Assembly (NCBI RefSeq): GCF_000972705.2
Contig: NZ_LATL02000101.1
Coordinates: forward strand, 1 to 64,000
From: Limnoraphis robusta CS-951
GTDB lineage: Bacteria; Cyanobacteriota; Cyanobacteriia; Cyanobacteriales; Microcoleaceae
Direction of reading: 5' to 3'
Length of the DNA stretch: 64,000 nt
Positions 18,706-28,285 of the stretch are shown one piece after another. The number at the start of each line of letters is the position of its first letter. The first letter of the stretch is position 1. Both the position numbers and the translations under genes were made by a program. The notes beneath the pieces are model-generated. The model saw nothing but the letters and a program-made list of their open reading frames with translations, was not told the DNA's origin and did not search any database.

Positions 18706-20211
18706 ATGTCTGAATTTTCAGCAAATATTCTGCTCATTGATGATCAGCTTGATAACCTGCGAGTGCTATCTGCTTTACTCTCTCAGAGAGGATATCAAGT
18801 CAGAAAGGCACGTAGCGGGTATATGGCATTAGAAACCGTTAAAGTCAATTTACCCGATTTGATTCTTCTCGATATTAAAATGCCCGATATGAGCGGTTAT
18901 GAGGTTTGTCAGCACCTAAAAACCGCCCTAGAAACCCGAGAAATTCCCGTCATTTTCCTCAGTGCGCTAGAAAGCACATTTGATAAAGTCAAAGGTTTTC
19001 AAGTGGGAGGATGTGACTATATTACCAAACCTTTTGAAATGGATGAGGTACTCGTGCGAGTGGAAAATCAACTGACAATTCAGCGACAAAAAAAACTTTT
19101 ACTCGAGCAAAATAAACAGCTTCAACAAGAGATTCGCGATCGTCAACGAGCCGAAGCAGAAATTCGATTATTATTAAAAATGACTCAAGCGATCAGTGAA
19201 GCCTGGGATTTTGAAACAGCTTTAGAAGTGACGCTGTGTGAAGTTTGTCAAGCGATAGATTGGGATTACGGAGAAGCCTGGATTCCCAATGATCAAGTGT
19301 TAGTTCACAAAGCGAGTCAAATTCAGTGTAGTGTAGACCCCTTGCTTCAACAATTTTACCATTCTAGTCTGAAGTTAACGTTCGCTCCTAATCAGGGATT
19401 AGTGGGGCGAGTTTGGTCATCTCAAAAGTTAGAATGGATTGAGGATATTTCCTTAGAATCTCCGCCGAAATTTGTTCGTTCTCAACTGGCTCGTCAGGCT
19501 GGATTAAAAACAGCTTTGGCGGTGCCGATGATTTTTGGCGATCGCGTTTTAGCCGTGTTAGTTTTCTTTAAAAAAGTGGCAATGTCACCCGATGATCATC
19601 TGGTCGAATTGGTGAGTGGAGTGGCAACACAACTGGGAGCTTTAATGCCCCATAAAAAGGCCGAAGAAGCACTAAGAGCAGCCTATGTTGAATTAGAACG
19701 TTTGGCTAAAATTGATAGTCTCACTGAAGTTGCTAATCGTCGCTATTTTGATGAATATTTAGAACGAGAATGGAAACGACTCGCTCGTGAAGCACAACCT
19801 TTATCTCTAATTTTATGTGATGTCGATTGTTTCAAACTCTATAACGATTTATATGGACATCCAGCAGGCGATCGCTGTTTAAAAGAAATTGCTCAAGCGA
19901 TTTCTCGATCAGCAAGGCGTCCGGCGGATTTAGTCGCACGTTATGGGGGCGAAGAATTTGTGATTATTTTACCCAATACTACACTCACAGGCGCTTTAAA
20001 AGTTGCTAACTCAATTCGCCAAGAAGTTGAACAACTGAAAATCCTTCACGAAAGGTCTATTGTACAACCTTTTGTTACCGTCAGTTTAGGGGTTTCCAGT
20101 ACCATTCCTCATCCAGAACTTTCTAGGGTGACTCTGATTCGAGTCGCTGATGAAGCTCTTTATAAAGCTAAAAATAAAGGTCGAAATTGTGCAGTTTGTA
20201 CATTATTATAA
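18706..20211 (+). CDS. response regulator with GAF and GGDEF domains (diguanylate cyclase)
   Basis: 501 residues in three parts: a CheY-like receiver (1-125) with phosphoacceptor Asp56 in LILLDIKMPDMSG and Lys in YITKPFEMDE; a coiled linker and GAF domain (about 145-320); and a GGDEF domain (about 335-500). The active site reads RYGGEEF, a catalytic form. An RxxD product-inhibition site (RPAD) lies five residues before it, so the enzyme should make cyclic di-GMP and be feedback inhibited. No partner kinase is adjacent. Phosphorylation of the receiver and a ligand of the GAF domain are the likely inputs. Confidence 0.9.
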   Translation: MSEFSANILLIDDQLDNLRVLSALLSQRGYQVRKARSGYMALETVKVNLPDLILLDIKMPDMSGYEVCQHLKTALETREIPVIFLSALESTFDKVKGFQVGGCDYITKPFEMDEVLVRVENQLTIQRQKKLLLEQNKQLQQEIRDRQRAEAEIRLLLKMTQAISEAWDFETALEVTLCEVCQAIDWDYGEAWIPNDQVLVHKASQIQCSVDPLLQQFYHSSLKLTFAPNQGLVGRVWSSQKLEWIEDISLESPPKFVRSQLARQAGLKTALAVPMIFGDRVLAVLVFFKKVAMSPDDHLVELVSGVATQLGALMPHKKAEEALRAAYVELERLAKIDSLTEVANRRYFDEYLEREWKRLAREAQPLSLILCDVDCFKLYNDLYGHPAGDRCLKEIAQAISRSARRPADLVARYGGEEFVIILPNTTLTGALKVANSIRQEVEQLKILHERSIVQPFVTVSLGVSSTIPHPELSRVTLIRVADEALYKAKNKGRNCAVCTLL

Positions 20212-20421
20212 ACTCAATTTTCTCAAATTACTAGGGATATTACGATTTTTAAATTATCATCCAGTTATTTTTAAAAATCTGCTATTTTTAGTTGAGGATT
20301 AAAATCCGTGAAAATCTGGCACAGTCAGGGATTGGGTTTACCCGTTAAACCTCACCTAACCCTTTGTTGATTGAAGCTCTTAAAACCTTGCAAGAGTTGA
20401 GTTTCCCAAGTTTAACCTCGC

Positions 20422-21279
20422 CTACACCTCAACATCTTGTTCTTCTAACGTGAGTGCGAGTTGATAAATTTGGCGACGGGGAAGGGAGGTGTTTTCAGCG
20501 AGTTGACGGCTGGCTTGCGATCGCGTTAAACCTTGACGGAGTAATGCCTCTAATTCGGCTTTAATTGCGGTTTCTGACAGATCCGGCGTTTTTTCAATTT
20601 TACCTGCCACAACGAGGGTAAATTCGCCCTTGGGTTGAATATTTTCATAATATTCAACTGCTTCTCCTACCGTTCCTCGCCAAAATTCTTCATGGAGTTT
20701 TGTTAACTCTCTGCCTAATACAATTTCGCGATCGCATCCTAATGTTTCTGCTAAATCTTGTAACGTTTGCCGCAACCGATGAGGCGATTCATATAAAATC
20801 ATCGTGTGAGACTGCGATCGCAATTCTTCCAAACGTTGCTGTCGAAGTTTGGTTTTTGTCGGTAAAAATCCCTCAAATACAAACCGATCTGTGGCTAACC
20901 CAGAAACACTCAACGCCGTTAAACAAGCACTCACCCCCGGAATCGGAATGACTGCAATTCCTGCTTCTATACAGGCTTTTACCAGTTCGTATCCGGGATC
21001 AGAAATCCCCGGTATTCCCGCATCCGTAACAATGGCGATCGCTTTTCCCTGACGCAACTTTTCTAAGACTTCAGGAATCCGACGATGTTGATTGTGTTCA
21101 TAGTAGCTAATTTGTGGTGTTTGAATTTGAAAATGTTGTAAAAGTTTACCTGTGTGTCGGGTATCTTCGGCGGCGATTAAATCTACCGTTTGTAAGATTT
21201 GAACCGCTCGAAATGTCAGATCACCGAGATTCCCAATCGGTGTTCCAACTACATAAAGCGTTCCCGGTTTTACTTCCAT
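20422..21279 (-). CDS. rsmI: 16S rRNA (cytidine-2'-O)-methyltransferase
   Basis: 285 residues from the ATG at 21279 (the frame also has an ATG 24 bp upstream). RsmI methylates the 2'-O of C1402 of 16S rRNA. It has the tetrapyrrole-methylase fold: GTLYVVGTPIGNLGDLTFRA at the N-terminus, AAEDTRHTGKLLQHF, the SAM-binding VTDAGIPGISDPGYEL near residue 80 and ILYESPHRL near residue 155. The C-terminal region (from about 230) is the small helical RsmI-type extension. It is divergent from the PfkB gene. Confidence 0.93.
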   Translation of the reverse strand: MEVKPGTLYVVGTPIGNLGDLTFRAVQILQTVDLIAAEDTRHTGKLLQHFQIQTPQISYYEHNQHRRIPEVLEKLRQGKAIAIVTDAGIPGISDPGYELVKACIEAGIAVIPIPGVSACLTALSVSGLATDRFVFEGFLPTKTKLRQQRLEELRSQSHTMILYESPHRLRQTLQDLAETLGCDREIVLGRELTKLHEEFWRGTVGEAVEYYENIQPKGEFTLVVAGKIEKTPDLSETAIKAELEALLRQGLTRSQASRQLAENTSLPRRQIYQLALTLEEQDVEV

Positions 21280-21403
21280 TCGTTTCCCATTAGCAAAGAA
21301 CAAACCCCAATTTTAAATCAATGAAAATAAGTAACAAATAAACCGCTAAATTCCTGCAAAAGTGCTAAACACTGAGATAGGGAAAAGATTTTTGGGTGTT
21401 GAT

Positions 21404-22258
21404 ATGACTCACAACGGACTGTTTGTTGGATTAGTAACGCTAGACTTCCTCTATGGAGTGAGTGAATATCCCGCTAAAAACCAAAAAGTTGTCGCTTCTG
21501 ATTATACCGTAGCGGCAGGCGGGCCGGCAACGAATGGGGCGGTTACGTTTAGTTACCTGAAAAACAAAGCTAAACTCTTCGGAGTTTTGGGTACTCATCC
21601 CATCACTGAACTAATCCGCGCCGACTTAAGCCAACACCATGTTATTTTAACAGATTTAGACCCAACTCGCAGCTCACCGCCCCCGGTTTCTTCTATTCTT
21701 GTCACTCCGAAAACAGGTGATCGCACAGTCGTTTCTATTAACGCCGTGAAGTCTCAAGCCACTCTAGAAAGTATACCCCAAAATTGTTTAGATGGGGTTG
21801 ATATTGTGTTAATTGATGGCCATCAAATGACGGTGAGTGAACAGATTGCTAAACTCGCCCGACAAAAGGAAATCACAGTTGTAATGGATGGAGGAAGTTG
21901 GAAACCGGGACTTGAAAAGGTTTTACCCTATGTCGATTATGCCATTTGTTCGGCGAATTTTTATCCTCCTGATTGTCAAAAATCTGCTGATGTTTTTGCT
22001 TATCTTAATGAAATTGATATTCCGTTTGTTGCCCGGACTCAGGGTGATCAACCCATTCAATACTGTACCCCAAACCGTCAAGGAGAAATTGAAATTCCAC
22101 CGATTAATGCTGTGGATACCTTGGGAGCGGGGGATGTGTTTCACGGGGCGTTTTGTCATTTTATCCTAGAAAGTTCCTTTGTCAATGCGTTAACGGCATC
22201 TGCTGAAATTGCCGCTTGTTCTTGTCAATCTTTTGGAACTCGTCAGTGGATGCAATGA
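21404..22258 (+). CDS. PfkB-family carbohydrate kinase
   Basis: 284 residues from the ATG at 21404; a GTG 42 bp upstream gives a longer form but has no better ribosome site. It is a ribokinase-type sugar kinase. The N-terminus (GLFVGLVTLDFLYGV) and AAGGPATNGAVTFSYL near residue 38 match the substrate-binding part. DTLGAGDVFHGAFCHFIL near residue 236 is the family signature 2 with the catalytic Asp and the anion hole. The sugar cannot be told from the sequence. Confidence 0.88.
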   Translation: MTHNGLFVGLVTLDFLYGVSEYPAKNQKVVASDYTVAAGGPATNGAVTFSYLKNKAKLFGVLGTHPITELIRADLSQHHVILTDLDPTRSSPPPVSSILVTPKTGDRTVVSINAVKSQATLESIPQNCLDGVDIVLIDGHQMTVSEQIAKLARQKEITVVMDGGSWKPGLEKVLPYVDYAICSANFYPPDCQKSADVFAYLNEIDIPFVARTQGDQPIQYCTPNRQGEIEIPPINAVDTLGAGDVFHGAFCHFILESSFVNALTASAEIAACSCQSFGTRQWMQ

Positions 22259-22450
22259 TTGGACTCGTTGTTTTAATTTTTTTGAAGACTTGTGGACTCT
22301 GGTTGCGGTGAGTATAATCTAAACAGAGTTGATCTCTACAGTAACTTACAATCAATTGATCCATCCTGAAAGAGATGATAAGTTATTGTACTTTAAATGA
22401 AGTGAATCAATAAAGTTGATCGGTTTTAAACTTATAATTTTTCAGCCAAA

Positions 22451-23575
22451 ATGACAGATTCTAAACCCCTGCGAATTACGCTCCCTCCCTTGCAGATTAC
22501 ATTGGAAGATGAACAACAAGTAAGCCTCCAATGGTTAGCACAACAATTGAATTTACCGCCTCAACCTCAACCTCAAGTTTCTGATTCTTGGAAAACTTGG
22601 GTCGCAATTAATAAGTTACTCAATCAACCGGATGATGTTTTGGTTCAGCGCATGGTTGAACAGGGGGTTGATGTCAAGTTAGCCCTAGAAGAAGTGACTC
22701 AAGCCCCGAATCATCCTTATTATAAAGCGGGAAATCAATTTGTTCAACAGTTGCGAAAATTGGAGTCTATTCTCCAAATTCAGCAGCAACTTTCGGCGCT
22801 TTCCAGTCAAGCTGAAACCATTGAACGTCGGGTTAATCTTTCTAGAAGTGAATTTTTAGAAGGGTTTTATTCCCAAAATAAACCTGTTGTATTAACAGGG
22901 ATAATGAACAATTGGAAAGCCTTAAATCAGTGGAATCCCCAGTATCTCAAACAACATTATGGCACGGCGACGGTAGAAGTTCAGGCGAACCGCAATAGTG
23001 ATCCCGAATATGAACTCAATGTTGAAAAACACCGCCAAAACGTCTTACTCAAAGATTATGTTGATTGGGTGGTTGAAAAAGGAGAAAGCAACGATTGTTA
23101 TATGGTTGCTAATAACGGGAATTTAGACCGAGAAGACATGAAAGGATTAATGAATGATCTCGAAGTTTTCCCGGAATATCTCAACCCCGAAGATACATCA
23201 CGGCGAGTCTTTTTCTGGTTTGGTTCAGCCGGAACGATTACGCCGTTACATCACGATCCGATTAATTTAATGTTAGCTCAAGTGTTGGGTCGTAAACGGA
23301 TTTTATTGATTCCGCCTCGTCAAACTCCATTTATCTACAATCATGTGGGCGTTTTCAGTCAAGTTGATCCAGAAAACCCTGACTTGAAGAAATATCCTCT
23401 CTATAACAATATTAAACCGATTGAACTGATTTTACAACCGGGAGAAGTTATTTTTATTCCCGTCGGTTGGTGGCATCATGTGAGAGCATTAGATGTGAGT
23501 ATTTCCGTATCATTCACTAATTTTGTTTTTCCTAATTATTACAACTGGCAAAATCCTACTTTTGGTCGAAGCTAA
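22451..23575 (+). CDS. cupin-like JmjC-domain protein, putative Fe(II)/2-oxoglutarate dioxygenase
   Basis: 374 residues. An N-terminal helical part (1-130) is followed by a JmjC/cupin_8 barrel. The iron triad is visible: HHDPIN (HxD, near residue 277) and the distal His in VGWWHHVRALD near residue 345. The barrel entry FLEGFYSQNKPVVLTG near residue 135 is typical. Bacterial members are expected to hydroxylate side chains of proteins, often ribosomal, but the target is unknown. A terminator-like hairpin follows. Confidence 0.85.
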   Translation: MTDSKPLRITLPPLQITLEDEQQVSLQWLAQQLNLPPQPQPQVSDSWKTWVAINKLLNQPDDVLVQRMVEQGVDVKLALEEVTQAPNHPYYKAGNQFVQQLRKLESILQIQQQLSALSSQAETIERRVNLSRSEFLEGFYSQNKPVVLTGIMNNWKALNQWNPQYLKQHYGTATVEVQANRNSDPEYELNVEKHRQNVLLKDYVDWVVEKGESNDCYMVANNGNLDREDMKGLMNDLEVFPEYLNPEDTSRRVFFWFGSAGTITPLHHDPINLMLAQVLGRKRILLIPPRQTPFIYNHVGVFSQVDPENPDLKKYPLYNNIKPIELILQPGEVIFIPVGWWHHVRALDVSISVSFTNFVFPNYYNWQNPTFGRS

Positions 23576-23634
23576 TCAAAATACCAGAACAATTGTGATC
23601 CAGATCGCCTAAAATCTAAGAACAAATCAATGTC

Positions 23635-23667
23635 GGAGGGGGGTTCAAATCACAGATGCTCCCCTCC
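23635..23667 (+). terminator. putative terminator after the JmjC gene
   Basis: GGAGGGG (23635-23641) pairs with CCCCTCC (23661-23667), followed by TATTTTAG. The loop contains GGTTCAAATC, which only superficially resembles a tRNA T-arm. Confidence 0.55.
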
Positions 23668-23733
23668 TATTTTAGTCAGTATTTATATAGGTATCTTATT
23701 GTCAATTGCGACTTGAATTGTATCTAGAGGATT

Positions 23734-24021
23734 ATGATCGAAATGTTTTTACCATCTTCTCACAGAAATAACACCTACGAGCCAACCTCAAAACCCGAAG
23801 ATATTCCTGACCCCTACGACTGGATACAGGAACATCGTTCCCTCGCTCATATCGCCCACACTCTCAGTCTTTTGAATGGCATTCAAGAAGGCGAAGATTT
23901 CTACTATACGCCTGAAGGTGAGTTAGTGATCGGTTTAAAAGCCAGAGATCTTTTAAAAGCAAACTGCGATGATCAAGATTGGCAATATGTGCGAAATTAC
24001 CTATCCATCCAAAAGATTTAA
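23734..24021 (+). CDS. small hypothetical protein
   Basis: 95 residues, acidic, with no signal peptide or membrane segment. The middle (PDPYDWIQEHRSLAHIAHTL, then DFYYTPEGELVIGLKARDLL) looks like a real folded domain. I do not recognise the family. It is preceded by AGAGG and is convergent with the DUF99 pseudogene. Confidence 0.55.
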   Translation: MIEMFLPSSHRNNTYEPTSKPEDIPDPYDWIQEHRSLAHIAHTLSLLNGIQEGEDFYYTPEGELVIGLKARDLLKANCDDQDWQYVRNYLSIQKI

Positions 24022-24397
24022 GCAATGAAATTAAGCTTGACTGCCGCTTTCTCCTTTGATCACAGCCGCACCAATTAAGTGAGCCAAACGCAGAGCTTCT
24101 GGAACTTTACCACAATCAGTCAAACGATCCAAAGCGTGAGCGATCGCCCAGGGTTCTTCACCGCACACCTGAAAAAAAAAGGGAGGATAGGCATGAATTT
24201 CACCTGCACGACGTAAAATTTGCAGTCGTTTTTCACGATCGCTTAAACGTCCTAACGCCTGTTCGATTTTGTTTAAATTCGGTGGACGGCGCATCACCGC
24301 CACACAAGGTCTTTCTAATCGACTCGCCAACTCCGGTAAATCGACCAAATTAAACCCTCCAAAGCCAATCCCATCGATTAAAACGAGATGCAACTGG

Positions 24398-24640
24398 GTT
24401 GACATCCTCTCCGCCCTAAACGACGGAGATTCCAAACCTCACGATTTGGGTTTCCTCTTTCGTCGAGTTGACTTACTCAATTGAGTTTCCCCACTTAAGC
24501 AGAGATCAGTCTCTCGGGAGGCGTTGATTTCCATCTGCCCGACGGTATTTTCAAAACAGATATTAAGCGGAAAAACGGATTAAGCTACGTGTGAGAAGCC
24601 TAGATTTATGCGTTTTACAGTCAAGTTAATCCGTTAATCT
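24398..24640 (-). ncRNA. putative TnpB guide RNA (omega/reRNA) region
   Basis: The 240 bp from the tnpB 3' end to the right end are non-coding and end in a hairpin plus GGATGTCAA, the position and ending of IS605 guide RNAs. The guide would be the flanking DUF99 sequence starting CCCAGTTGCATCTCG on the minus strand (24397 downward). Position only; no transcript evidence. Confidence 0.45.
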
Positions 24641-25782
24641 ATTTCTTATCCGTTTCTTGATTTGATAGCTGTTTGAGTGCAGATTTTAGAATGTTTTTGG
24701 CGGCGTTTTCGTCTCGGTCTGCTACATACCCGCAGTGAGGACATTCGTGAAGTCCGGGTGCTGAGAGTTTTGACCACTTTCTCACCGCAATTTGAGCAAT
24801 TTTGAGAGGTGTATGCAGGTTCAACAGCAATCACTGGGACTTTATAAACCCTCCCAAAATATTCTAACCATTCTCTAAATCTGTACCAAGCCGCATCATT
24901 AATTGACTTGGCTAAATGATGATTTTTAACTAGATTGCGTATCCGTAGGTTTTCTATTGCTACCAAGTCGTTAGACTGTATGACGTGTTGAGCTTGTTTA
25001 CAAACCCAATCATTACGTCTGCGTGAAACCTTAAGATATTTTCTACCTAAACGATTTCTGGCTTTTTTCCGGTTTTGACTTCCTTTTTGAGTTCGAGATA
25101 ACTGACGTTGCAGCTTTTTAATACGCTGTTCGTCTTTTCTGAAAAAGCGAGGATTTTCTATGTGTGAGCCAAAAGAATCGGTGTAGAAATAGTTAAGACC
25201 TACATCTAGCCCAGTTTGTTTTCCTGTGAGTTCTTTGTTTTCTTCTCGTTCATGGTCGATTAAAAATTGAGCGTAATACCCATCGTGTCTTCTAATGACT
25301 CTCACTCGTTTGATTTGTTGGAGTTGATAGAAGTGTAAATCTCGGCTTCCCCAAAGTTTAAATCTACCTGCTTGAAACTTATCAGTAAACGTTAGATAAC
25401 GTCTATCTTCTGAAAGTTTCCATCCCGATGTTTTGTATTCAACAGATGCTCTAACTTGAGATTTTTTAAACTTTGGGAATCCTTTTTTTCCCGGTATTTT
25501 TTGCCGACAATTTTGATAAAATCGTTCTATGGATGCCCATGCTCTTTCTGCGTGTGCTTGTCGAGCCATAGAGTTGAGTTGGTTTACCCAGGGAAAACTC
25601 GGGTTGTCTGACAGCAGTTTGCAGTAGGTATAAGCATCGTTACGACTTTGAACTTGACCGTCTATCCATGCTTTAATGATGCTGTTGCGAACGAAACGAC
25701 CAGTACGAATGGCTTCGTCTAACTTTTTGTACTGGCTTTGTGTTCCTTGTAGCTTCATTTCATAGACAATCATGTTTATCAT
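24639..25782 (-). pseudogene. tnpB: TnpB (OrfB) nuclease with a C-terminal frameshift
   Basis: A nearly complete IS605 TnpB. The N-terminal OrfB domain, QTGLDVGLNYFYTDSFG (RuvC-I with Asp), VAIENLRIRNLVKNHHLAKS (RuvC-II) and the first zinc-ribbon pair CSNCG are in one frame. One extra base near 24750 (an A in GTGAAGTCC on the plus strand) then shifts the frame. The second Cys pair ECPHCGYV and the RuvC-III motif DRDENAAKNIL continue in the next frame, to a stop at 24639. The shifted product lacks the last zinc ligands and the third catalytic acid, so it should be inactive unless ribosomes slip. Compare the intact copy at 2-541, which reads RTHKCPKCQ at the same place. Confidence 0.85.
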
Positions 25783-26091
25783 TGTCGCTCCACGATAAGT
25801 TATTGTAACAGAAAATAATCCGTCGTGAACGACGGGGCTTTAAACCTGTTTTTCTTGGTAAGAACTTACTGGATTTACCCCCCCATCAGTAAGTCACAAA
25901 GGGTATCTGTCGCATCCCAGCCATCCGATTGCACAGTTCCCCAAACCATACCCTCAAAGCGAGTTCCACTACAAACCACCCCAGCAATAGAGACTTGTTG
26001 GCCACTGTGACGCTCAAAGGGAGCATCATCAAAACCAATTACCCGAATAACACGATTAAGTTTCAGTAGGGATTCGAGGTTCATTTGATCT

Positions 26092-27123
26092 CTAGTTGGA
26101 CGCACCTGCGGCTCTTTGGAGTGCGACTTGACGGTTCCTTTCGTATTCTGTAGCTTTTTGTTGAGCGGTTTGATAGTTGGGACTCGACTCAGGGACTTGT
26201 TTCATCAGTTCAACGGCTTGTCCCCATTGACTGGCGACGCTTTCCCACTCAGTTCGAGATTGAGCGGTTTGAGCCAAGTTCGCCGCACTAATCGCCGAAC
26301 GAACGGCTTCCGCCCAAGGATCAGAGGGGGTTTCTGTCGCCGTTGGTGGGGGAGAAGCAGGGGTTTCCCCAGAAGTCTCTGGTGGGGTTTCTTCAGGGGT
26401 TGAGGGTTCAACTTCTGATTCTGAACTCCCGCCACTGAGGAAGGGGAGTTTATAAATCCCGCTAAAGTGTAAACCAGCTAAGGCGGCGATCGCCAACAAA
26501 GTCACCAAGAGAACAAACAGTAGTATTTTACCTTTGTTATTGGGCGGGACTCGTTCGGTTTCTTCCTCCAAGTCATCGTCTTCTTCTGGGTTGTAATTGG
26601 CTTCTAGATTGTCGTCATAGTCTTCGTCGTCAACGCTTTCGTCATCAAAGGCGTAGTTGTCTTCGTCGTCATCATCAGAAACGATCACTTCCTGGGGAAG
26701 AACTCCCTCCGGAATGTGATCATCGTTCAAATTCTCCTCCTCATCGTCATTGAAGTCAAACTGAGGCATCGGAGGAATGGGTTCTTCGTCGAGATCTAAA
26801 GATTCCTCGGGAGGGATCTTGAGAATGATTTCATCTTCCCATAGGGGTATGTCATCCCCAAACTGACGCCCATAAATCTTCACCGTATAAACGGAGTCAA
26901 TATCAAGCCTCTTCATCCCGTTCTCAATAAAGCTCACTAAAGCTTTTTGATTATTGGGGACTTGTTCGCCTTCAAGCATGACATGAAGACAGCCATTATC
27001 CCGCATGACATCTGCATTAATGCCTTTCGGTTTAAGGGAATGGTTGATCGCACTGGCGATCGCTTTTGGATCGCCTTGTTTGGCGAGTTGTTTAGCGAGA
27101 TCCCGTTGGTTTTCGTCTGGCAT
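26092..27123 (-). CDS. membrane protein with acidic linker, function unknown
   Basis: 343 residues in three parts. Residues 1-105 form a folded N-terminal domain that appears to repeat a LAKQGDPKAIASAINHSL / VSFIENGMKRLDIDSVYTVKI pattern seen in other cyanobacterial proteins. Residues 105-195 are extremely Asp/Glu-rich. A single membrane helix (ILLFVLLVTLLAIAALAGLH) lies near 200-220, followed by a Pro/Glu/Thr-rich stretch and a helical C-terminus. This predicts a cytoplasmic N-terminal domain anchored by one helix. I do not recognise the function. DUF99 began 8 bp downstream. Confidence 0.7.
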   Translation of the reverse strand: MPDENQRDLAKQLAKQGDPKAIASAINHSLKPKGINADVMRDNGCLHVMLEGEQVPNNQKALVSFIENGMKRLDIDSVYTVKIYGRQFGDDIPLWEDEIILKIPPEESLDLDEEPIPPMPQFDFNDDEEENLNDDHIPEGVLPQEVIVSDDDDEDNYAFDDESVDDEDYDDNLEANYNPEEDDDLEEETERVPPNNKGKILLFVLLVTLLAIAALAGLHFSGIYKLPFLSGGSSESEVEPSTPEETPPETSGETPASPPPTATETPSDPWAEAVRSAISAANLAQTAQSRTEWESVASQWGQAVELMKQVPESSPNYQTAQQKATEYERNRQVALQRAAGASN

Positions 27124-27256
27124 GGCTCACCCTCTATAAGGGGTAACTGGCAATTCAATGATACTATCTGTTTTTGTAAGCTGTGTAACCTGATTTGACA
27201 AGACGCTCAAGGGGTCGAATCCGCCGGGAAACAGCCACAAGCATTCTGTTTAAATT

Positions 27257-28252
27257 CTACCGCCGAGATTGAGATTGAAATAGGTTACACAAGGCAATGA
27301 CGTGAGTTTGTAGGGTTGAGATTTCATCTGAACCGCGTTTGAGTTGGGTTTCTAACTCGAGCAACAGAGGTAAGCTTTGTTGGAGTTGGTTAACGGAAAG
27401 GGATTGCACCTCTTGACGCAGAAAATAAATGCGCTTAGGATTACTAATTTCGGCTGCTTTGGCGATTTCTCGCTCATCTTTGACTTGGCGATCTATCATT
27501 AGTTTGACCCATAACCAAGTGCGAAATTGACCCACTAATGTGGCAACAATTCGCAGTCCTGGTTCATTGTGATCGATCAAAGCTGCTATTAATTCTAGAG
27601 CCTGATGGGTATTTCCCGCTTTGATCGCATTGGCGAGTTTCAGGCTATTTTGAGTATTAGACTGAACGAGGGAGGCGATCGCTTCTATCTTCAGGGCTTT
27701 GGAGTCATTTCCGGCATAGAGTTTTAATTTTTCTAATTCGTTGTATAGTTGTTGCGTATCGTTTCCCACAGCTTCGGCTAAAAGTTCAACTCCGGGTGAT
27801 GTGAGTTTGACTCCGAGTTGGGCGGCGACTTGTTTAACGCGCTGTTCGAGTTGGTCGGTTTTCCAGGGGGGAATGCGGGAAAATTCTTGAACGGTGGCCT
27901 GCTGTTGCAGTAATTTTGTAGACTTGAGACGACCATCCGGTTTATTCGGCGTTGTCAGTAACAGCGTTGTTGTCTGCGGAATCACTTCCAGGGTTCGTTG
28001 TAATTCCTTGAGGATGTCTTCGGAACAGTGTTGGGTGATCGGGGTATTAACCAGCCACACCAAACGACTTCCTAAGCCAAACGGCGGGGTCATGGCCTGA
28101 TTTAGGCCAGAAATAACAGCATTTGGCGAATCGGGCAGAATTTTGTCAAAATTGAATGTAGACCAGCTAGGATCGAGGATGGACTCGCGCAGAGCATCTA
28201 CGGCTTTAGCAAGAGAAAATTCATCATCTCCCCAGTAGAGGTAAACTGGCAT
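27257..28252 (-). CDS. holA: DNA polymerase III delta subunit
   Basis: 331 residues from the ATG at 28252 (MPVYLYWGDDEFSLAKAV), which is the normal start for cyanobacterial HolA. The frame reaches 17 codons further up, but that part overlaps the divergent gene. Delta is the clamp-loader wrench that opens the beta clamp. Seen: the N-terminal YLYWGDDEF, the middle LLLTTPNKPDGRLKSTKLL and a helical C-terminal collar domain ending in EISTLQTHVIALCNLF. It is divergent from the 2H phosphoesterase gene. Confidence 0.85.
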   Translation of the reverse strand: MPVYLYWGDDEFSLAKAVDALRESILDPSWSTFNFDKILPDSPNAVISGLNQAMTPPFGLGSRLVWLVNTPITQHCSEDILKELQRTLEVIPQTTTLLLTTPNKPDGRLKSTKLLQQQATVQEFSRIPPWKTDQLEQRVKQVAAQLGVKLTSPGVELLAEAVGNDTQQLYNELEKLKLYAGNDSKALKIEAIASLVQSNTQNSLKLANAIKAGNTHQALELIAALIDHNEPGLRIVATLVGQFRTWLWVKLMIDRQVKDEREIAKAAEISNPKRIYFLRQEVQSLSVNQLQQSLPLLLELETQLKRGSDEISTLQTHVIALCNLFQSQSRR

Positions 28253-28285
28253 CTGTGAAGGTTTCCGAACAAGAGGCGAAAAAGA

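Larger units (their letters stand above)
24398..25857 (-). mobile_element. IS605-type tnpB element inserted in DUF99
   Basis: About 1460 bp. The element's left end is the side with a GCCCCGTCGTTCACGACGG hairpin at 25822-25840 next to the tnpB start. The right end is a GGCGGAG-type hairpin followed by GAGGATGTCAA, ending at 24398. The left flank is TTAC, the same target tetranucleotide known for IS608. There is no target duplication, as expected for the single-strand Y1 mechanism. No tnpA is present, so the element is non-autonomous. Confidence 0.85.
24031..26084 (-). pseudogene. DUF99 (endonuclease dU-like) gene split by a tnpB element and a frameshift
   Basis: Two pieces of one DUF99-family gene lie either side of an IS605-type element. 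The 5' part (26084 down to 25858) encodes LNRVIRVIGFDDAPFERHSG and continues to DLLMGG. The 3' part (24397 down to 24031) encodes LVLIDGIGFGGFNLVDLPEL and PCVAVMRRPPNLNKIEQAL. If the element (24398-25857) is removed, TTAC joins CCCAGTTG as codons TTA CCC CAG TTG and the frame closes. The 5' part also needs one G removed from a run of seven (25878-25884 on the plus strand). DUF99 proteins have an RNase H/endonuclease V-like fold, and their function is not settled. The gene started 8 bp after the upstream acidic membrane-protein gene and was probably in its operon. Confidence 0.88.

Noticed and set aside
23635..23667. tRNA-like T-arm sequence
   Set aside because: No acceptor stem, anticodon arm or full cloverleaf can be formed; the bases are the loop of a terminator hairpin.
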